Assembly: GCA_017412115.1 (NCBI GenBank) | Contig: JAFPYR010000053.1 | Coordinates: 1-62,814, forward strand | DNA from: Bacteroidales bacterium | Lineage (GTDB): Bacteria > Bacteroidota > Bacteroidia > Bacteroidales > UBA3824 | Direction of reading: 5' to 3' | Length of the DNA: 62,814 bases | Part shown: positions 17,611 to 26,197 of the stretch, one piece after another | How the letters are laid out: the number at the start of each line of letters is the position of its first letter | Position numbering within the stretch: position 1 is the first letter of the stretch | Position numbers and translations under genes: made by a program | The notes under the pieces: model-generated | Database searches by the model: none | What the model was told of the DNA's origin: nothing | The model's input: the letters and a program-made list of their open reading frames with translations, nothing else

Positions 17611-18468
17611 TCATTCACTAAAAAATGCTGATTTTATTAATCCCTCTTGTTCAAAACCTTTTGAATATTTGTAAATCAGAGAGATAACAAATTTAACTTC
17701 ATCATCAAAAACACCGTTCTTAGGAAGCGGTGTTTGTCTGTTGAATAAATCACGGTTACCGTATTTCGAAAAATAATCTTCAAGATTTTCCGGCACGAAA
17801 AATTTGGCTCGTTCACATAAATATTTTTTATACTCGGAAAGAAAAATGTTTAATCCGGAAAAATCGAAATCCCCGAAATGAAGATATTTGTTCGGTATTT
17901 TTCGCAGCCACTCAATAAAATCTTTGTTCTGATTCTGCGGATAACGACTTGTAAACAAACATTTTAAACCTCTAAACAAATGTTTTTGGCGGCTTATATT
18001 ACGAAAATTTTCGGGATTTTCTATGCCCACGACAATTACATCATTCGGAATCGTAAAATACTGATAATCATAAATAAAGGTAAATGTTCCCTCTTTTGGA
18101 AAAACAGTAAAAGGTTCATCGTTTATTGCAGCATTTATCGGCTCGTAACAATTTACGAGAAAGCCAGTAAATGTACGTTTTTTGACAAATTTAGAATCTC
18201 CGACGGTCAAAACTTGTCCACTACGTTCTGAAACCTCATCATAAAGTTTTATTGCCTCGTCAAAACTTTTTATGTTATGATGGATATAATAATAATCCGT
18301 CAGTTTTTGAACTGAAACTGCTTCATAACTTATTCTACTGCCATGAGTTACCGACATAATAAGTTGTTCTCCGTTCAATTCGTCCAATAATTCGGAATTA
18401 AATTTTGAAGCAGCAACGGCTTTGCCTGATGAGAGTTCATTTAGTATTTTCAAGTATGATAATTTCAT
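17611..18468 (-). CDS. jetD: Wadjet JetD-like Toprim nuclease
   Basis: The 285-residue protein has an N-terminal winged-helix-like part and a C-terminal Toprim domain with VIVVGIENPENF (acidic E150) and LHFGDFDFSGL (D200-x-D202). That E...DxD arrangement marks topoisomerase-type nucleases such as JetD. In the known systems JetD is the subunit that cuts closed circular DNA after the SMC-like motor JetC has extruded it. The gene overlaps jetC by four bases (ATGA), which suggests translational coupling. It is shorter than many JetD proteins (often near 380 residues), mainly at the N-terminus, but all the metal-binding residues are present. Confidence 0.85.
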   Translation of the reverse strand: MKLSYLKILNELSSGKAVAASKFNSELLDELNGEQLIMSVTHGSRISYEAVSVQKLTDYYYIHHNIKSFDEAIKLYDEVSERSGQVLTVGDSKFVKKRTFTGFLVNCYEPINAAINDEPFTVFPKEGTFTFIYDYQYFTIPNDVIVVGIENPENFRNISRQKHLFRGLKCLFTSRYPQNQNKDFIEWLRKIPNKYLHFGDFDFSGLNIFLSEYKKYLCERAKFFVPENLEDYFSKYGNRDLFNRQTPLPKNGVFDDEVKFVISLIYKYSKGFEQEGLIKSAFFSE

Positions 18469-21400
18469 TTTTTTGACACAAGTAATTTTATCCGCGTATT
18501 TGATGCCTTATCTTTTTCGAGATAATACGTATATTTGTAGTCGCTGACATTGTAAGTCATCGGCGACGAATTAAGCAAATAAATATTCCTCGAATTTGCA
18601 AAATCCAAAATGCCGGCGACATTATTCGGATGAAGTTTTCCTATTTCGTCCATCATACAATGCAACGAAAAATCACCGGATTTTTTTGAAACTTTTTCCT
18701 TGAAAACATTGATTAACATGATATTAATCATCGCTTTTACTAAAATATCCGTACCATCGCTGCCAACTGCCGATATTTTTTCCTTCCAGCCCGTATCGTT
18801 GTCGTTCTCGGTAACGGAAAATTCTAACTTAAACGTGTCAGAGATCGAAAGTTCCTTTTTCCCGTTTTCCTTTTGAAGTAATTGGCTCAGACGGAAAAGT
18901 AAATCAAGTTGCGCGGATGTATCGTTTTTGGCTGTTTGAACTGAAAAGAGATTCGGCTCTTGAAGATTAAAACTATTTTCGGCGCAAAAATCTTTGATGC
19001 GGATTAAAATCTGCATCAAAGGACTATCACTTTGTTTATGTCGCAATGCAATTTTTTTTATCACTCCGGCAAAAATCTTCTCTTCAAAATCGTGATTGAT
19101 GTCCAAAATGATTTTAGAAATATCGCTTGAAAATTTCAATAAATCACCGGTTTCTTTTGAAATTCTGAGCATTAATTCATAATAATTATGACTAATTTGA
19201 CGGCGGTAATCTTCAATCCTGTTCTCGTTAACAAAATCTTTCAGGGTTTGCGCAAAATTCAGAAAACTCTCGTTATCATTAGATAACAATTTGAATTCAA
19301 AGGTGTTAGAAGATTCAAAAAACGAATTGAAAGTATTTACATTTTTTTTAATACTCTCAACCAAGTGGCTTTTACGCATCTCAGATGCTTGAATTTCTTT
19401 AACAACTGATTCCCAGTTTTCAAAAGTTTCCGTTTTTCCGGCATCTTGCATTTCTTCGGGACAAATATCTGAGACCTTGAATTTTTCAATTTCAGTAACG
19501 CCCTCTTTGCAATTCTTGAAAAGATTTGCAGTGGAATTTTTTTGTTCCTCGTTCTCTCTTTGGCGCAAAATAAGTTTTTGGCGTCGAAGAGAATATTTTT
19601 CGTCAATATCTTCAAGTTTTTTCGACAAAGTTTTTTTCTTTAACTGCATTTCGTCTTCTTTGTCAAAATACTCCGTTTTGTCCTTTTGAAAATTAAAATA
19701 TACTTCTCTATTATTTTCTATTTCATTTAGTTTTTGGTTAACTTTTGTAATTTCAATATTTAGATTTTCAATTATTTGAGTATCCGCGCCTTCGTTTTTA
19801 AGTTCCGCAGAACGGGCTGTTTCGTATTCCGAAATTTTTTTATCAGTTTCCTTTTTTTGAGATTCTTTTGCCGCTGAAATTTCGGTTTCTTTTTCTTTCA
19901 CGGTGTTTTCAAGCTCGGTTTTCTTTGTTGAATACTTCTTTTCAACAACGCCTTTTTCACGTTCAAAAGTAGAATTGACCACAGAAATTTTTACTTCAAA
20001 CTCAGATAATTTTGATTTATTATTTCTGATTTCTACTTCAATTTTAGTAATTTCTTCTTGCCGTAATTCATCTTCTTTGCGCAACAAATTATCTTTATCG
20101 GCAGTTTTGTTTTTGATTTGTTGCGGCAAATACGCAACTAAATTATCTGCCTTGCGCATCTCTATATTCAACCGTGATATTTGCGCAGCAACTTTTTTGT
20201 TTTCTGCTGAAATCGTATCTTCTTTTTCCGCTAAAATTTCTGCAATTTTAGATTTATTGCCGGAAATTTGAAGTTCAAGTTTTTCTTTTTCTAAGCGTAA
20301 ATCTTCCGGACGGCGAACTTGTCTCTCAATACTATCCAAATCAATTTTAACACCAAAAACTGAATCATAATTATCTGTTCTTAAAGGATTTAAGTTAGTA
20401 TTATAAAGAACAGTATCTTCGTCAGCAATCTTGCCGATAGTGTTTTCCCAACCCTCGATATTATTTTCAAGCCATTCGTAAAACGAATTTTTGGTTTTGT
20501 CTAAAATGTTCTGTAAATTTTCTATTTGTTTCAACAATTCTTTGTTTTTAGTCTCAAAATCAGAAATCTTAAATTCGGCTTCGCGGGCTGTTTTGTCGGA
20601 AAAATTCTTAAATTCTGTGCGTAGGCTATCAATTTTGCTTTGAAGTTTTATTTTTTCCTTTTCTGAATTTGAGAGGTCGGATTTTAATTTTTCAATACTT
20701 TCTTCAATTTTTAAAACTTCGTCTTTGAAATATCTTTTTAACTTAGTTTCAGTTTTCTTAATTTCCAAACTATTAATAAAAGACTGAATTTTAGTTTTTT
20801 CCGCATTTATTTTTTCAATATCGGAATGATATTGTTTTTGTAAAGACTCAATTTGAATACTTTTCTCGTTCAGCAGTTTTTCCTTCTCTTGGGAAACCTT
20901 TGTAACCAAATCCGATAAAATTTTATCCTCGGAAATACAAAACTCATTTAAGTCCTGTTCTGCCTTGTTAATCAGGAGATTATATTTTTCGTCAACACTT
21001 TTGAATTTTGAAGTTATCGTATTAAGAGAACTTTTTAAATTGTCAAGTTTTGTCATAAACACAGGTTCGCTGTCAATCAAAGAAATAATGCCGTCAATAT
21101 TTTTCAAACGGTATTCTTCTTTTTTGCGTTTACAAGTTTTTAAGTTGTTGTCGCAAACACCGATTTCACGGTTTAAGTTGTCTCTGTCAGCTTTGTACTT
21201 ACTTTCTTCTTCATTGTAAAGCCTTGATAATTCATTCTTTTCGTTTTCTAATTCCGTTAATTTATTTTCCAAATCCGGTATTTGTTTTTGGCAGTTTTCA
21301 TAAACGAAATTTAGTTTTGCACAATTTTCTTTCATCGTATTTTTGAGAATTATCAAATCGTCAAAATTTGTAATAATATTGTCCGCTACAGCTCTCACTT

Positions 21401-22130
21401 TGACTTTCCCCGTTGAGGGGTCTTTTGTGTGCCACTTCTCGATGTCGCCGTATTGTTTGGTAAAATCAGCAATGTTTTTGCGGTAAAAATCCAAATCCAT
21501 ATCAATCTTGGTATTTTCATCGCTCATCGAACTGATTATCGTGTCTTTAATAAACTCACCGTCAAGTTTGGTATTGAGGAAAACGTTTTGAATCGTTCTT
21601 GGAATATTTTGATACTTAGGACTTTCCAAAATGGAAAATCTCAAGTATTCTTTTTTTATGATTTCGTTTTTGTTACCGTAAATAATATTTTTATAAGTTT
21701 CGTAACTGTCAATCTGATTGGACAGCATTGCATTATAAATGCTAAGTTTTTTTCTAATTTCAGACCAGTCAGTTATCACATTTCCATCCGATGCAATGAA
21801 AAATTCCTTTCTGAATTGCGTGTCGGCAAAACGAAAACAAACACGGTTTTTGGATGAATACGCCGCAACAAAATAATACCCGCCTTTGCCTTCAACCTGA
21901 TAAATGATGAACGAATTTTGAGCAGGAAAATAAAACTCGTCAAACGGACGTTTTTCGGAAGCGATACCGAGTTTTTGTTTGTCAGCATTATAAAAAAACA
22001 GCAAGGCTCTCAAAACTGTACTTTTGCCGACACCCTGCGTTCCGACAAAATGCACATTTCCGTCAACTCGTATTTCGGCATACGGAATGTGTGCGCTGTT
22101 AATAAAAATTATTTTGTTAAGTTGTTTCAT
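18465..22130 (-). CDS. jetC: Wadjet JetC-like SMC ATPase (MukB-type)
   Basis: This is a 1,221-residue SMC-like protein. Walker A is GTQGVGKST at residues 31-39. A very long charged coiled coil fills about residues 250-900, with a likely hinge in the non-coiled stretch near residues 540-600 (WLENNIEGWENTIGKIADEDTVLYN). The C-terminal head has a signature-like GSDGTDILVKAM (from residue 1123) and Walker B LHCMMDEIGKL (D1161, E1162). Such MukB/JetC motors form a loop-extruding complex with JetA (kleisin) and JetB. The gene overlaps jetB by 14 bases upstream and jetD by 4 downstream. It appears intact. Confidence 0.92.
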   Translation of the reverse strand: MKQLNKIIFINSAHIPYAEIRVDGNVHFVGTQGVGKSTVLRALLFFYNADKQKLGIASEKRPFDEFYFPAQNSFIIYQVEGKGGYYFVAAYSSKNRVCFRFADTQFRKEFFIASDGNVITDWSEIRKKLSIYNAMLSNQIDSYETYKNIIYGNKNEIIKKEYLRFSILESPKYQNIPRTIQNVFLNTKLDGEFIKDTIISSMSDENTKIDMDLDFYRKNIADFTKQYGDIEKWHTKDPSTGKVKVRAVADNIITNFDDLIILKNTMKENCAKLNFVYENCQKQIPDLENKLTELENEKNELSRLYNEEESKYKADRDNLNREIGVCDNNLKTCKRKKEEYRLKNIDGIISLIDSEPVFMTKLDNLKSSLNTITSKFKSVDEKYNLLINKAEQDLNEFCISEDKILSDLVTKVSQEKEKLLNEKSIQIESLQKQYHSDIEKINAEKTKIQSFINSLEIKKTETKLKRYFKDEVLKIEESIEKLKSDLSNSEKEKIKLQSKIDSLRTEFKNFSDKTAREAEFKISDFETKNKELLKQIENLQNILDKTKNSFYEWLENNIEGWENTIGKIADEDTVLYNTNLNPLRTDNYDSVFGVKIDLDSIERQVRRPEDLRLEKEKLELQISGNKSKIAEILAEKEDTISAENKKVAAQISRLNIEMRKADNLVAYLPQQIKNKTADKDNLLRKEDELRQEEITKIEVEIRNNKSKLSEFEVKISVVNSTFEREKGVVEKKYSTKKTELENTVKEKETEISAAKESQKKETDKKISEYETARSAELKNEGADTQIIENLNIEITKVNQKLNEIENNREVYFNFQKDKTEYFDKEDEMQLKKKTLSKKLEDIDEKYSLRRQKLILRQRENEEQKNSTANLFKNCKEGVTEIEKFKVSDICPEEMQDAGKTETFENWESVVKEIQASEMRKSHLVESIKKNVNTFNSFFESSNTFEFKLLSNDNESFLNFAQTLKDFVNENRIEDYRRQISHNYYELMLRISKETGDLLKFSSDISKIILDINHDFEEKIFAGVIKKIALRHKQSDSPLMQILIRIKDFCAENSFNLQEPNLFSVQTAKNDTSAQLDLLFRLSQLLQKENGKKELSISDTFKLEFSVTENDNDTGWKEKISAVGSDGTDILVKAMINIMLINVFKEKVSKKSGDFSLHCMMDEIGKLHPNNVAGILDFANSRNIYLLNSSPMTYNVSDYKYTYYLEKDKASNTRIKLLVSKK

Positions 22131-22662
22131 TTTCTTCCTCCTGATTGATATTGATACATTCTAATAATTCATCAATATAGTTAAAAGCGTTAGTAACTTT
22201 ATACGTTTTGAGATATTCGTCACTGATTTCGGCAAACCCCATATCTTCAAGTTCTTTGACAACTTTTTCAACGGTTTCGGCTGCGTTTTTGTCTTTGAAA
22301 AGATTTTCCGCCTTCTCTTTAAGTTCAACGTCAGACTTAATTTGTTGTATGATGTCGGCACTCGAAAAAATAAAACCGGGAGAAAACGAATGTTGAAAAG
22401 TTTTCAAAAATTCCACATAATCAAGCCATTTCAAAAGACTTTCAAGTTTTCTTTGCGAGTCGGCTTTTGCCTCTTTGCGGCTGAAATAAAAGTATCCGTC
22501 GCCTCTTTCAAGTATAAACCCAATTTTCAGAAAATAGTCGTAATAAGTATCAAAATTGTCTTCCAAATCATCGTAAATATTTTTGATTTCGGAGTCAAGA
22601 CTATTTGAGGCTATAAACCGTCCTTTTGAAAGTATGTTGAATATTTGTTCGTGTTGTGCCAT
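22117..22662 (-). CDS. jetB: Wadjet JetB-like (MukE/MksE-type) subunit
   Basis: The 181-residue protein shows the winged-helix layout of MukE/MksE/JetB subunits: FNILSKGRFIASNS near the start, YYDYFLKIGFILERGDGYFYFSRKEAK as a helix-wing, and a C-terminal helical region (FAEISDEYLKTYKVTNAFNYIDELLECI). It is assigned mainly by position, between the kleisin-like gene (two-base gap) and the SMC gene (14-base overlap), since MukE-like proteins diverge strongly. It binds kleisin and DNA in the related complexes. Confidence 0.8.
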   Translation of the reverse strand: MAQHEQIFNILSKGRFIASNSLDSEIKNIYDDLEDNFDTYYDYFLKIGFILERGDGYFYFSRKEAKADSQRKLESLLKWLDYVEFLKTFQHSFSPGFIFSSADIIQQIKSDVELKEKAENLFKDKNAAETVEKVVKELEDMGFAEISDEYLKTYKVTNAFNYIDELLECININQEEENETT

Positions 22663-22664
22663 AA

Positions 22665-23783
22665 TTATTTAGGATAAATTAGTGAATAACTGTAAATTCC
22701 GTCGTTCTGAAATTCCTCGGTTATATTGAATCCGCTACCAAATTGCGTGGCTAACTGGCAGAAAAGTAATAACTTTTCGTCAGTTTGAAGAGTTTTTTTG
22801 AAATTATAATTGCCAATAAAGGAGTACAAATCCCTGCTTTGTGCGGAAAATGCGTTTTTGATTTCTATATAGTCAAAAACTTCTTCTGTTTGAGTATTTT
22901 CATTGAAAAAATCTTCCGAAATAGGTTCGGCAGTTTTCCTCAAAATTCTTGTTTTGTTCTTAATTTTTTGAGAAACATTTTTGATAATTTCAAGTCCAAC
23001 GTCAGTATTACGCAACATTTCAATGGAAACAAGAGTTTTGAATTTTACTGTGTTTTCCATCCAAACGGGATTGATACCGTTGATAACAGAATAAATGTCG
23101 GTGGATTTTTCGATTGTAAACTGGTCTCTAAGATATTTTAATTTTCGGATTTTTTTGAGTTTATTTAATTGATAATCAATTTTTTGAATATAATCAATTA
23201 TTTGATTGTTGATATTCAGCAGCGAATGGTAAGCCTCATTGAAAGAGATTTTCATAAAAGAAACAGCAGCGTTAAGAAGTTCATCAGAAGCAACAGCAAA
23301 AAATGTCCTTTTGTTTTCTTCCGTTAATTCTTCGCATTGTTTAATTAATGATGAAACCGCCTCGTATTTTTCGTGTAACTTTTTTAATTTAAGGCGTTTA
23401 ACTTTGAAATTAGGCTCGTTTTTATAAGCGGAATCAATATTCCGTTTCAGATCAATTACATTACGCATAACTGCTTTTGAAACGGTATTTATTGTTTTTC
23501 TGACTTGTCCAACATAAAAATATCTCCGAGTCTCGTTGTTTTCTTCAAAATAATAGCCAATATTGTCGCTAATTGCTTTGATGTACTCGTTAATTCGGGA
23601 AGTGTTAATTTCTTCATTGACACTCAAAATCTCCTCAAAAAACTCCAAATACGTACTTTCAATTTCAACGACATCATTATTTTTAATGATTATATTATTA
23701 TCAATCAAAAAGTTAAAAGTATTTTCATCGGCAAATTCGTAAACATAATCCACACGGAAGACATTTTTTCGGTTTGCGAACAA
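22665..23783 (-). CDS. jetA: Wadjet JetA-like (MukF-type kleisin) subunit, probably lacking its first codons because of a TAG
   Basis: The open frame encodes 372 residues with an N-terminal winged-helix part, a long helical middle (KRLKLKKLHEKYEAVSSLI...) and a C-terminal winged helix (EEVFDYIEIKNAF). It heads the operon, where JetA/MukF-like kleisins belong. The frame has no ATG near its beginning: position 23783 is a TTG, and the next methionine is more than 100 residues in. Upstream the same frame continues past a TAG (23787-23789) to an ATG at 23850-23852 that sits correctly behind a promoter. I therefore think the true gene is 395 codons long and carries a nonsense mutation at codon 22. 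If so, the complex may lack its kleisin. Confidence 0.75.
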   Translation of the reverse strand: MFANRKNVFRVDYVYEFADENTFNFLIDNNIIIKNNDVVEIESTYLEFFEEILSVNEEINTSRINEYIKAISDNIGYYFEENNETRRYFYVGQVRKTINTVSKAVMRNVIDLKRNIDSAYKNEPNFKVKRLKLKKLHEKYEAVSSLIKQCEELTEENKRTFFAVASDELLNAAVSFMKISFNEAYHSLLNINNQIIDYIQKIDYQLNKLKKIRKLKYLRDQFTIEKSTDIYSVINGINPVWMENTVKFKTLVSIEMLRNTDVGLEIIKNVSQKIKNKTRILRKTAEPISEDFFNENTQTEEVFDYIEIKNAFSAQSRDLYSFIGNYNFKKTLQTDEKLLLFCQLATQFGSGFNITEEFQNDGIYSYSLIYPK

Positions 23784-23852
23784 TTCCTACAAAATATCTT
23801 TTCCGCGACTTAACGCATTTATTAAATCGGATAATTTTTTGAACGATACCAT
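23784..23852 (-). other. 5' end of jetA upstream of an in-frame TAG
   Basis: From the ATG at 23850-23852 the minus strand encodes 21 codons (beginning MVSFKKLSDL, ending SRGKDIL), then TAG at 23787-23789, then GAA and the TTG that opens the remaining jetA frame. The promoter distance and the unbroken frame on both sides support this as the original start of jetA. Confidence 0.7.
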
Positions 23853-23877
23853 AATCGTTGTATTCGGTTGTTGCTTG

Positions 23878-23885
23878 CAAAGTTA
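23878..23885 (-). promoter_or_regulatory. Wadjet operon promoter (-7 box TAACTTTG)
   Basis: TAACTTTG on the minus strand lies 25 bases before the ATG at 23852, and a TTG that could act as the -33 box lies 18 bases further upstream. It is the only such promoter I see for the four overlapping jet genes. Confidence 0.65.
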
Positions 23886-23947
23886 AAAAATTATTCTATA
23901 AAACAAGCAATATTTATGCTATTTTTTTATATTAGAAGCATAACGTA

Positions 23948-24853
23948 CTAATCTTTATTCAATATTTGCGGTGCGAAAATTATTACGCACAATGCTGCTA
24001 AACCGCCGATTATAAAGCCGATTGTCATCCCTAAATTGAAATTGGATTCGTAGCTGGAACATTGCGAAATGTTGTCGCAGTCAACAAGCATAAAATTTTT
24101 GCCGTCGTCAAAAACATTGAAATCTGCCGCGCCGCCGCCCAAAACCGCCGCAAACGTTGCGTTGTCGTCCTTTTTCATAAAAGTCAGCGTAAAACACGAT
24201 TCATATTCTTTTCTGTATTGACCTAATTGTTTCAAAGTTTGTTGCGTTTTTGCATGAAAACGGTCGGGAAGTTCTTTGAAAATGTTTTCAATACTGTCTA
24301 AATTCATTGTCCATTCGGGATAATAATACATATTGTACTGAACATGACCGAGTTTTTGCGGATTGACATTTTCCGGCGTGAGGTTTTCCCAATACTTTTT
24401 AGACGAAAATGCAAATTTCAGAGAATCAGCATTTTTGATTTCTATCGTGTCGTTAAAAGCAAACTTTCCTACAACAGCAAACAGCGGATGGTCTTCTGTT
24501 AATTCGATTTTGTTTTTGCCGTGTCCCCTTGTCGTAAATACTTGATGGTGAATGTCAATCGCCATATATTCGCCTTTTAGAAGGTCAAAAATCGTGTCCT
24601 TTACGGTAACCCCGTGGTCGAATTTATAGTTTTTAATAAGGTAACGGCGAGGCTCTCCGCTGATAGCCGAAAGGATTTCGCTGTCAGAAGAGAGCACCGT
24701 TAACGAATCGGCTCTTTGCTGCCAAATTTCCTGCGGCGTGGGTTCGTTCATCATTTTTAAAAACCACCACACCAACAGGAATGCAGGAGTTAAAGCCACC
24801 GCAACAATCAGTCGCGGCAAGATTTGTTCTTTGAAGTCATCAATATCAATCAT
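23948..24853 (-). CDS. Two-transmembrane-segment protein, paralogue of 16547-17491
   Basis: The 301-residue protein has one transmembrane helix near residues 13-33 and one near the C-terminus (TIGFIIGGLAALCVIIFAPQIL). It shares LSSDSEILSAISGEPRRYLIKNYKF, KDTIFDLLKGEYMAI and FAAVLGGGAADFNVF with the gene on the other side of the Wadjet operon. Only identical spacing of these blocks supports the relation, but it is strong. The family and function are unknown to me. It is preceded by the second WG-repeat gene, 13 bases upstream in the same direction, so the two are probably co-transcribed. Confidence 0.7.
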   Translation of the reverse strand: MIDIDDFKEQILPRLIVAVALTPAFLLVWWFLKMMNEPTPQEIWQQRADSLTVLSSDSEILSAISGEPRRYLIKNYKFDHGVTVKDTIFDLLKGEYMAIDIHHQVFTTRGHGKNKIELTEDHPLFAVVGKFAFNDTIEIKNADSLKFAFSSKKYWENLTPENVNPQKLGHVQYNMYYYPEWTMNLDSIENIFKELPDRFHAKTQQTLKQLGQYRKEYESCFTLTFMKKDDNATFAAVLGGGAADFNVFDDGKNFMLVDCDNISQCSSYESNFNLGMTIGFIIGGLAALCVIIFAPQILNKD

Positions 24854-24866
24854 TTATGCCTAAATT

Positions 24867-26144
24867 TTAATGACCATCACGCATGTATTTTCTATAACTT
24901 GCAGGGATTTTAACTGAATCTAAACTAATAGAGGGTATTCCAATCCAATCAACATTTTTTACGACAGTATGTTTTCCGTTATAAAAAATGCCTATGGTTG
25001 AAGTTCCGTTTTTGTTTTTTGTACTTGTCAAACAAACATCACTGAACGGAACAATATATAACATATCGTATTGACATTTTAAAAGCACTTCTCCGTCAGC
25101 AGAAAGCAAACCCTCTTTTTTGCTCAAAGATTCGAAGATAATACTCCAATTATTATAAGTAGTACCAAAAACGTTATACTGAGGTTCAATAACCATTTTG
25201 CCGGTTTTGTCTATAAAGCCGCATTTGAAGTCTAATTCAACGAGTGATAATTTGTGGTTTTCAAACGGAATAACTTTATCATATTTATTTTCGATAACCA
25301 TTTTGCCTGTTTTGTCGATAAAGCCCCATTTGTCGTTTAACTTGACATCTGCCAAGCCGTTGTCGTCAAATACAAACCTATTTTCATATTCTGGTTCGAT
25401 GACGATTTTGCCTGTTTCGTCAATGCAGCCCCACTTATCGTTTTGTTTTATGTTTGCCAAACCGCATTTTTGAAATTTATCGGCTGATTCAAATTGCGGC
25501 TCAATCACAAATTTACCGCTTTTGTTAATGAAGCCGTATTTGCCGTTTTGTTTTGCAAGTGCCAAACCGTTATCCGCAAAAGATGATGCATATTCGTACT
25601 TGTTTTCGATAACCATTTTGCCGGTTTTGTCAATAAAGCCGTATTTGCCGTCTAATTTCACACATGCCAAACCATTTTTAAAACCCCAAGAAAAGGGATA
25701 TTTTGCCTCTATAACAATTTTGCCGTTTTTGTCAATAAAGCCGTAAAGATAATCATCATTATCATCATAATTTATGTTATCTGCTTTCTGATAGTTAAGC
25801 CAATCGTCTGACTTTTGTGTTTCAGGTTTTGTGTCAACGGTAAACATTGCTAAACCGCTCTCATCAAAGCATTTGTCGAATGTGTGAATATTGAAAAACT
25901 GCGGTTCAACGACTATTTTGCCGGTTTTGTCAATCAGACCCTTTTTACCGTTTTGATGAATACGTGCAAAACCGTCTTCCGAAAAACATTCGGCGTATTC
26001 GTACTGCGGATTTATAACCCATTTACCGTTAACATCGATGTATCCGACTTTTTTGTCTTTGCAGGCAGGGATTAAAATGTTTTGAGCAACCGATACATTT
26101 ACCGTTGCTAACAACAATGCAAGAATAAAAATTTTAACTTTCAT
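24867..26144 (-). CDS. WG-repeat secreted protein
   Basis: The 425-residue product has a signal peptide (MKVKIFILALLLATVNVSVAQ) and about nine WG repeats (GKYGFIDKTGKMVIENKYEYAxxF type). An insertion of about 25 acidic residues follows the third repeat, at the same place as an insertion in the WG lipoprotein at 7966-9291. The two are therefore related copies, one lipid-anchored and one not. The last third (from about residue 330) departs from the repeat. A -7 box lies at 26173-26180. The gene is followed closely by the two-transmembrane-segment gene. Confidence 0.9.
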   Translation of the reverse strand: MKVKIFILALLLATVNVSVAQNILIPACKDKKVGYIDVNGKWVINPQYEYAECFSEDGFARIHQNGKKGLIDKTGKIVVEPQFFNIHTFDKCFDESGLAMFTVDTKPETQKSDDWLNYQKADNINYDDNDDYLYGFIDKNGKIVIEAKYPFSWGFKNGLACVKLDGKYGFIDKTGKMVIENKYEYASSFADNGLALAKQNGKYGFINKSGKFVIEPQFESADKFQKCGLANIKQNDKWGCIDETGKIVIEPEYENRFVFDDNGLADVKLNDKWGFIDKTGKMVIENKYDKVIPFENHKLSLVELDFKCGFIDKTGKMVIEPQYNVFGTTYNNWSIIFESLSKKEGLLSADGEVLLKCQYDMLYIVPFSDVCLTSTKNKNGTSTIGIFYNGKHTVVKNVDWIGIPSISLDSVKIPASYRKYMRDGH

Positions 26145-26172
26145 GATTTTATTTATTTTTAGTTATTTGATA

Positions 26173-26180
26173 CAAAATTA
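26173..26180 (-). promoter_or_regulatory. Bacteroidota -7 box (TAATTTTG) for the WG gene
   Basis: TAATTTTG on the minus strand lies 29 bases upstream of the ATG at 26144. Confidence 0.55.
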
Positions 26181-26197
26181 GTAAAAATCCATAAAAA

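Noticed and set aside
18465..22130. Housekeeping condensin MukBEF instead of Wadjet
   Set aside because: The fourth gene encodes a Toprim nuclease with E...DxD (JetD-like), which the housekeeping system lacks.
19337..22608. Several open frames of 60-140 codons antisense to the SMC gene and its neighbours
   Set aside because: They mirror the Lys/Glu-rich coiled-coil coding in other frames and show no domain features.
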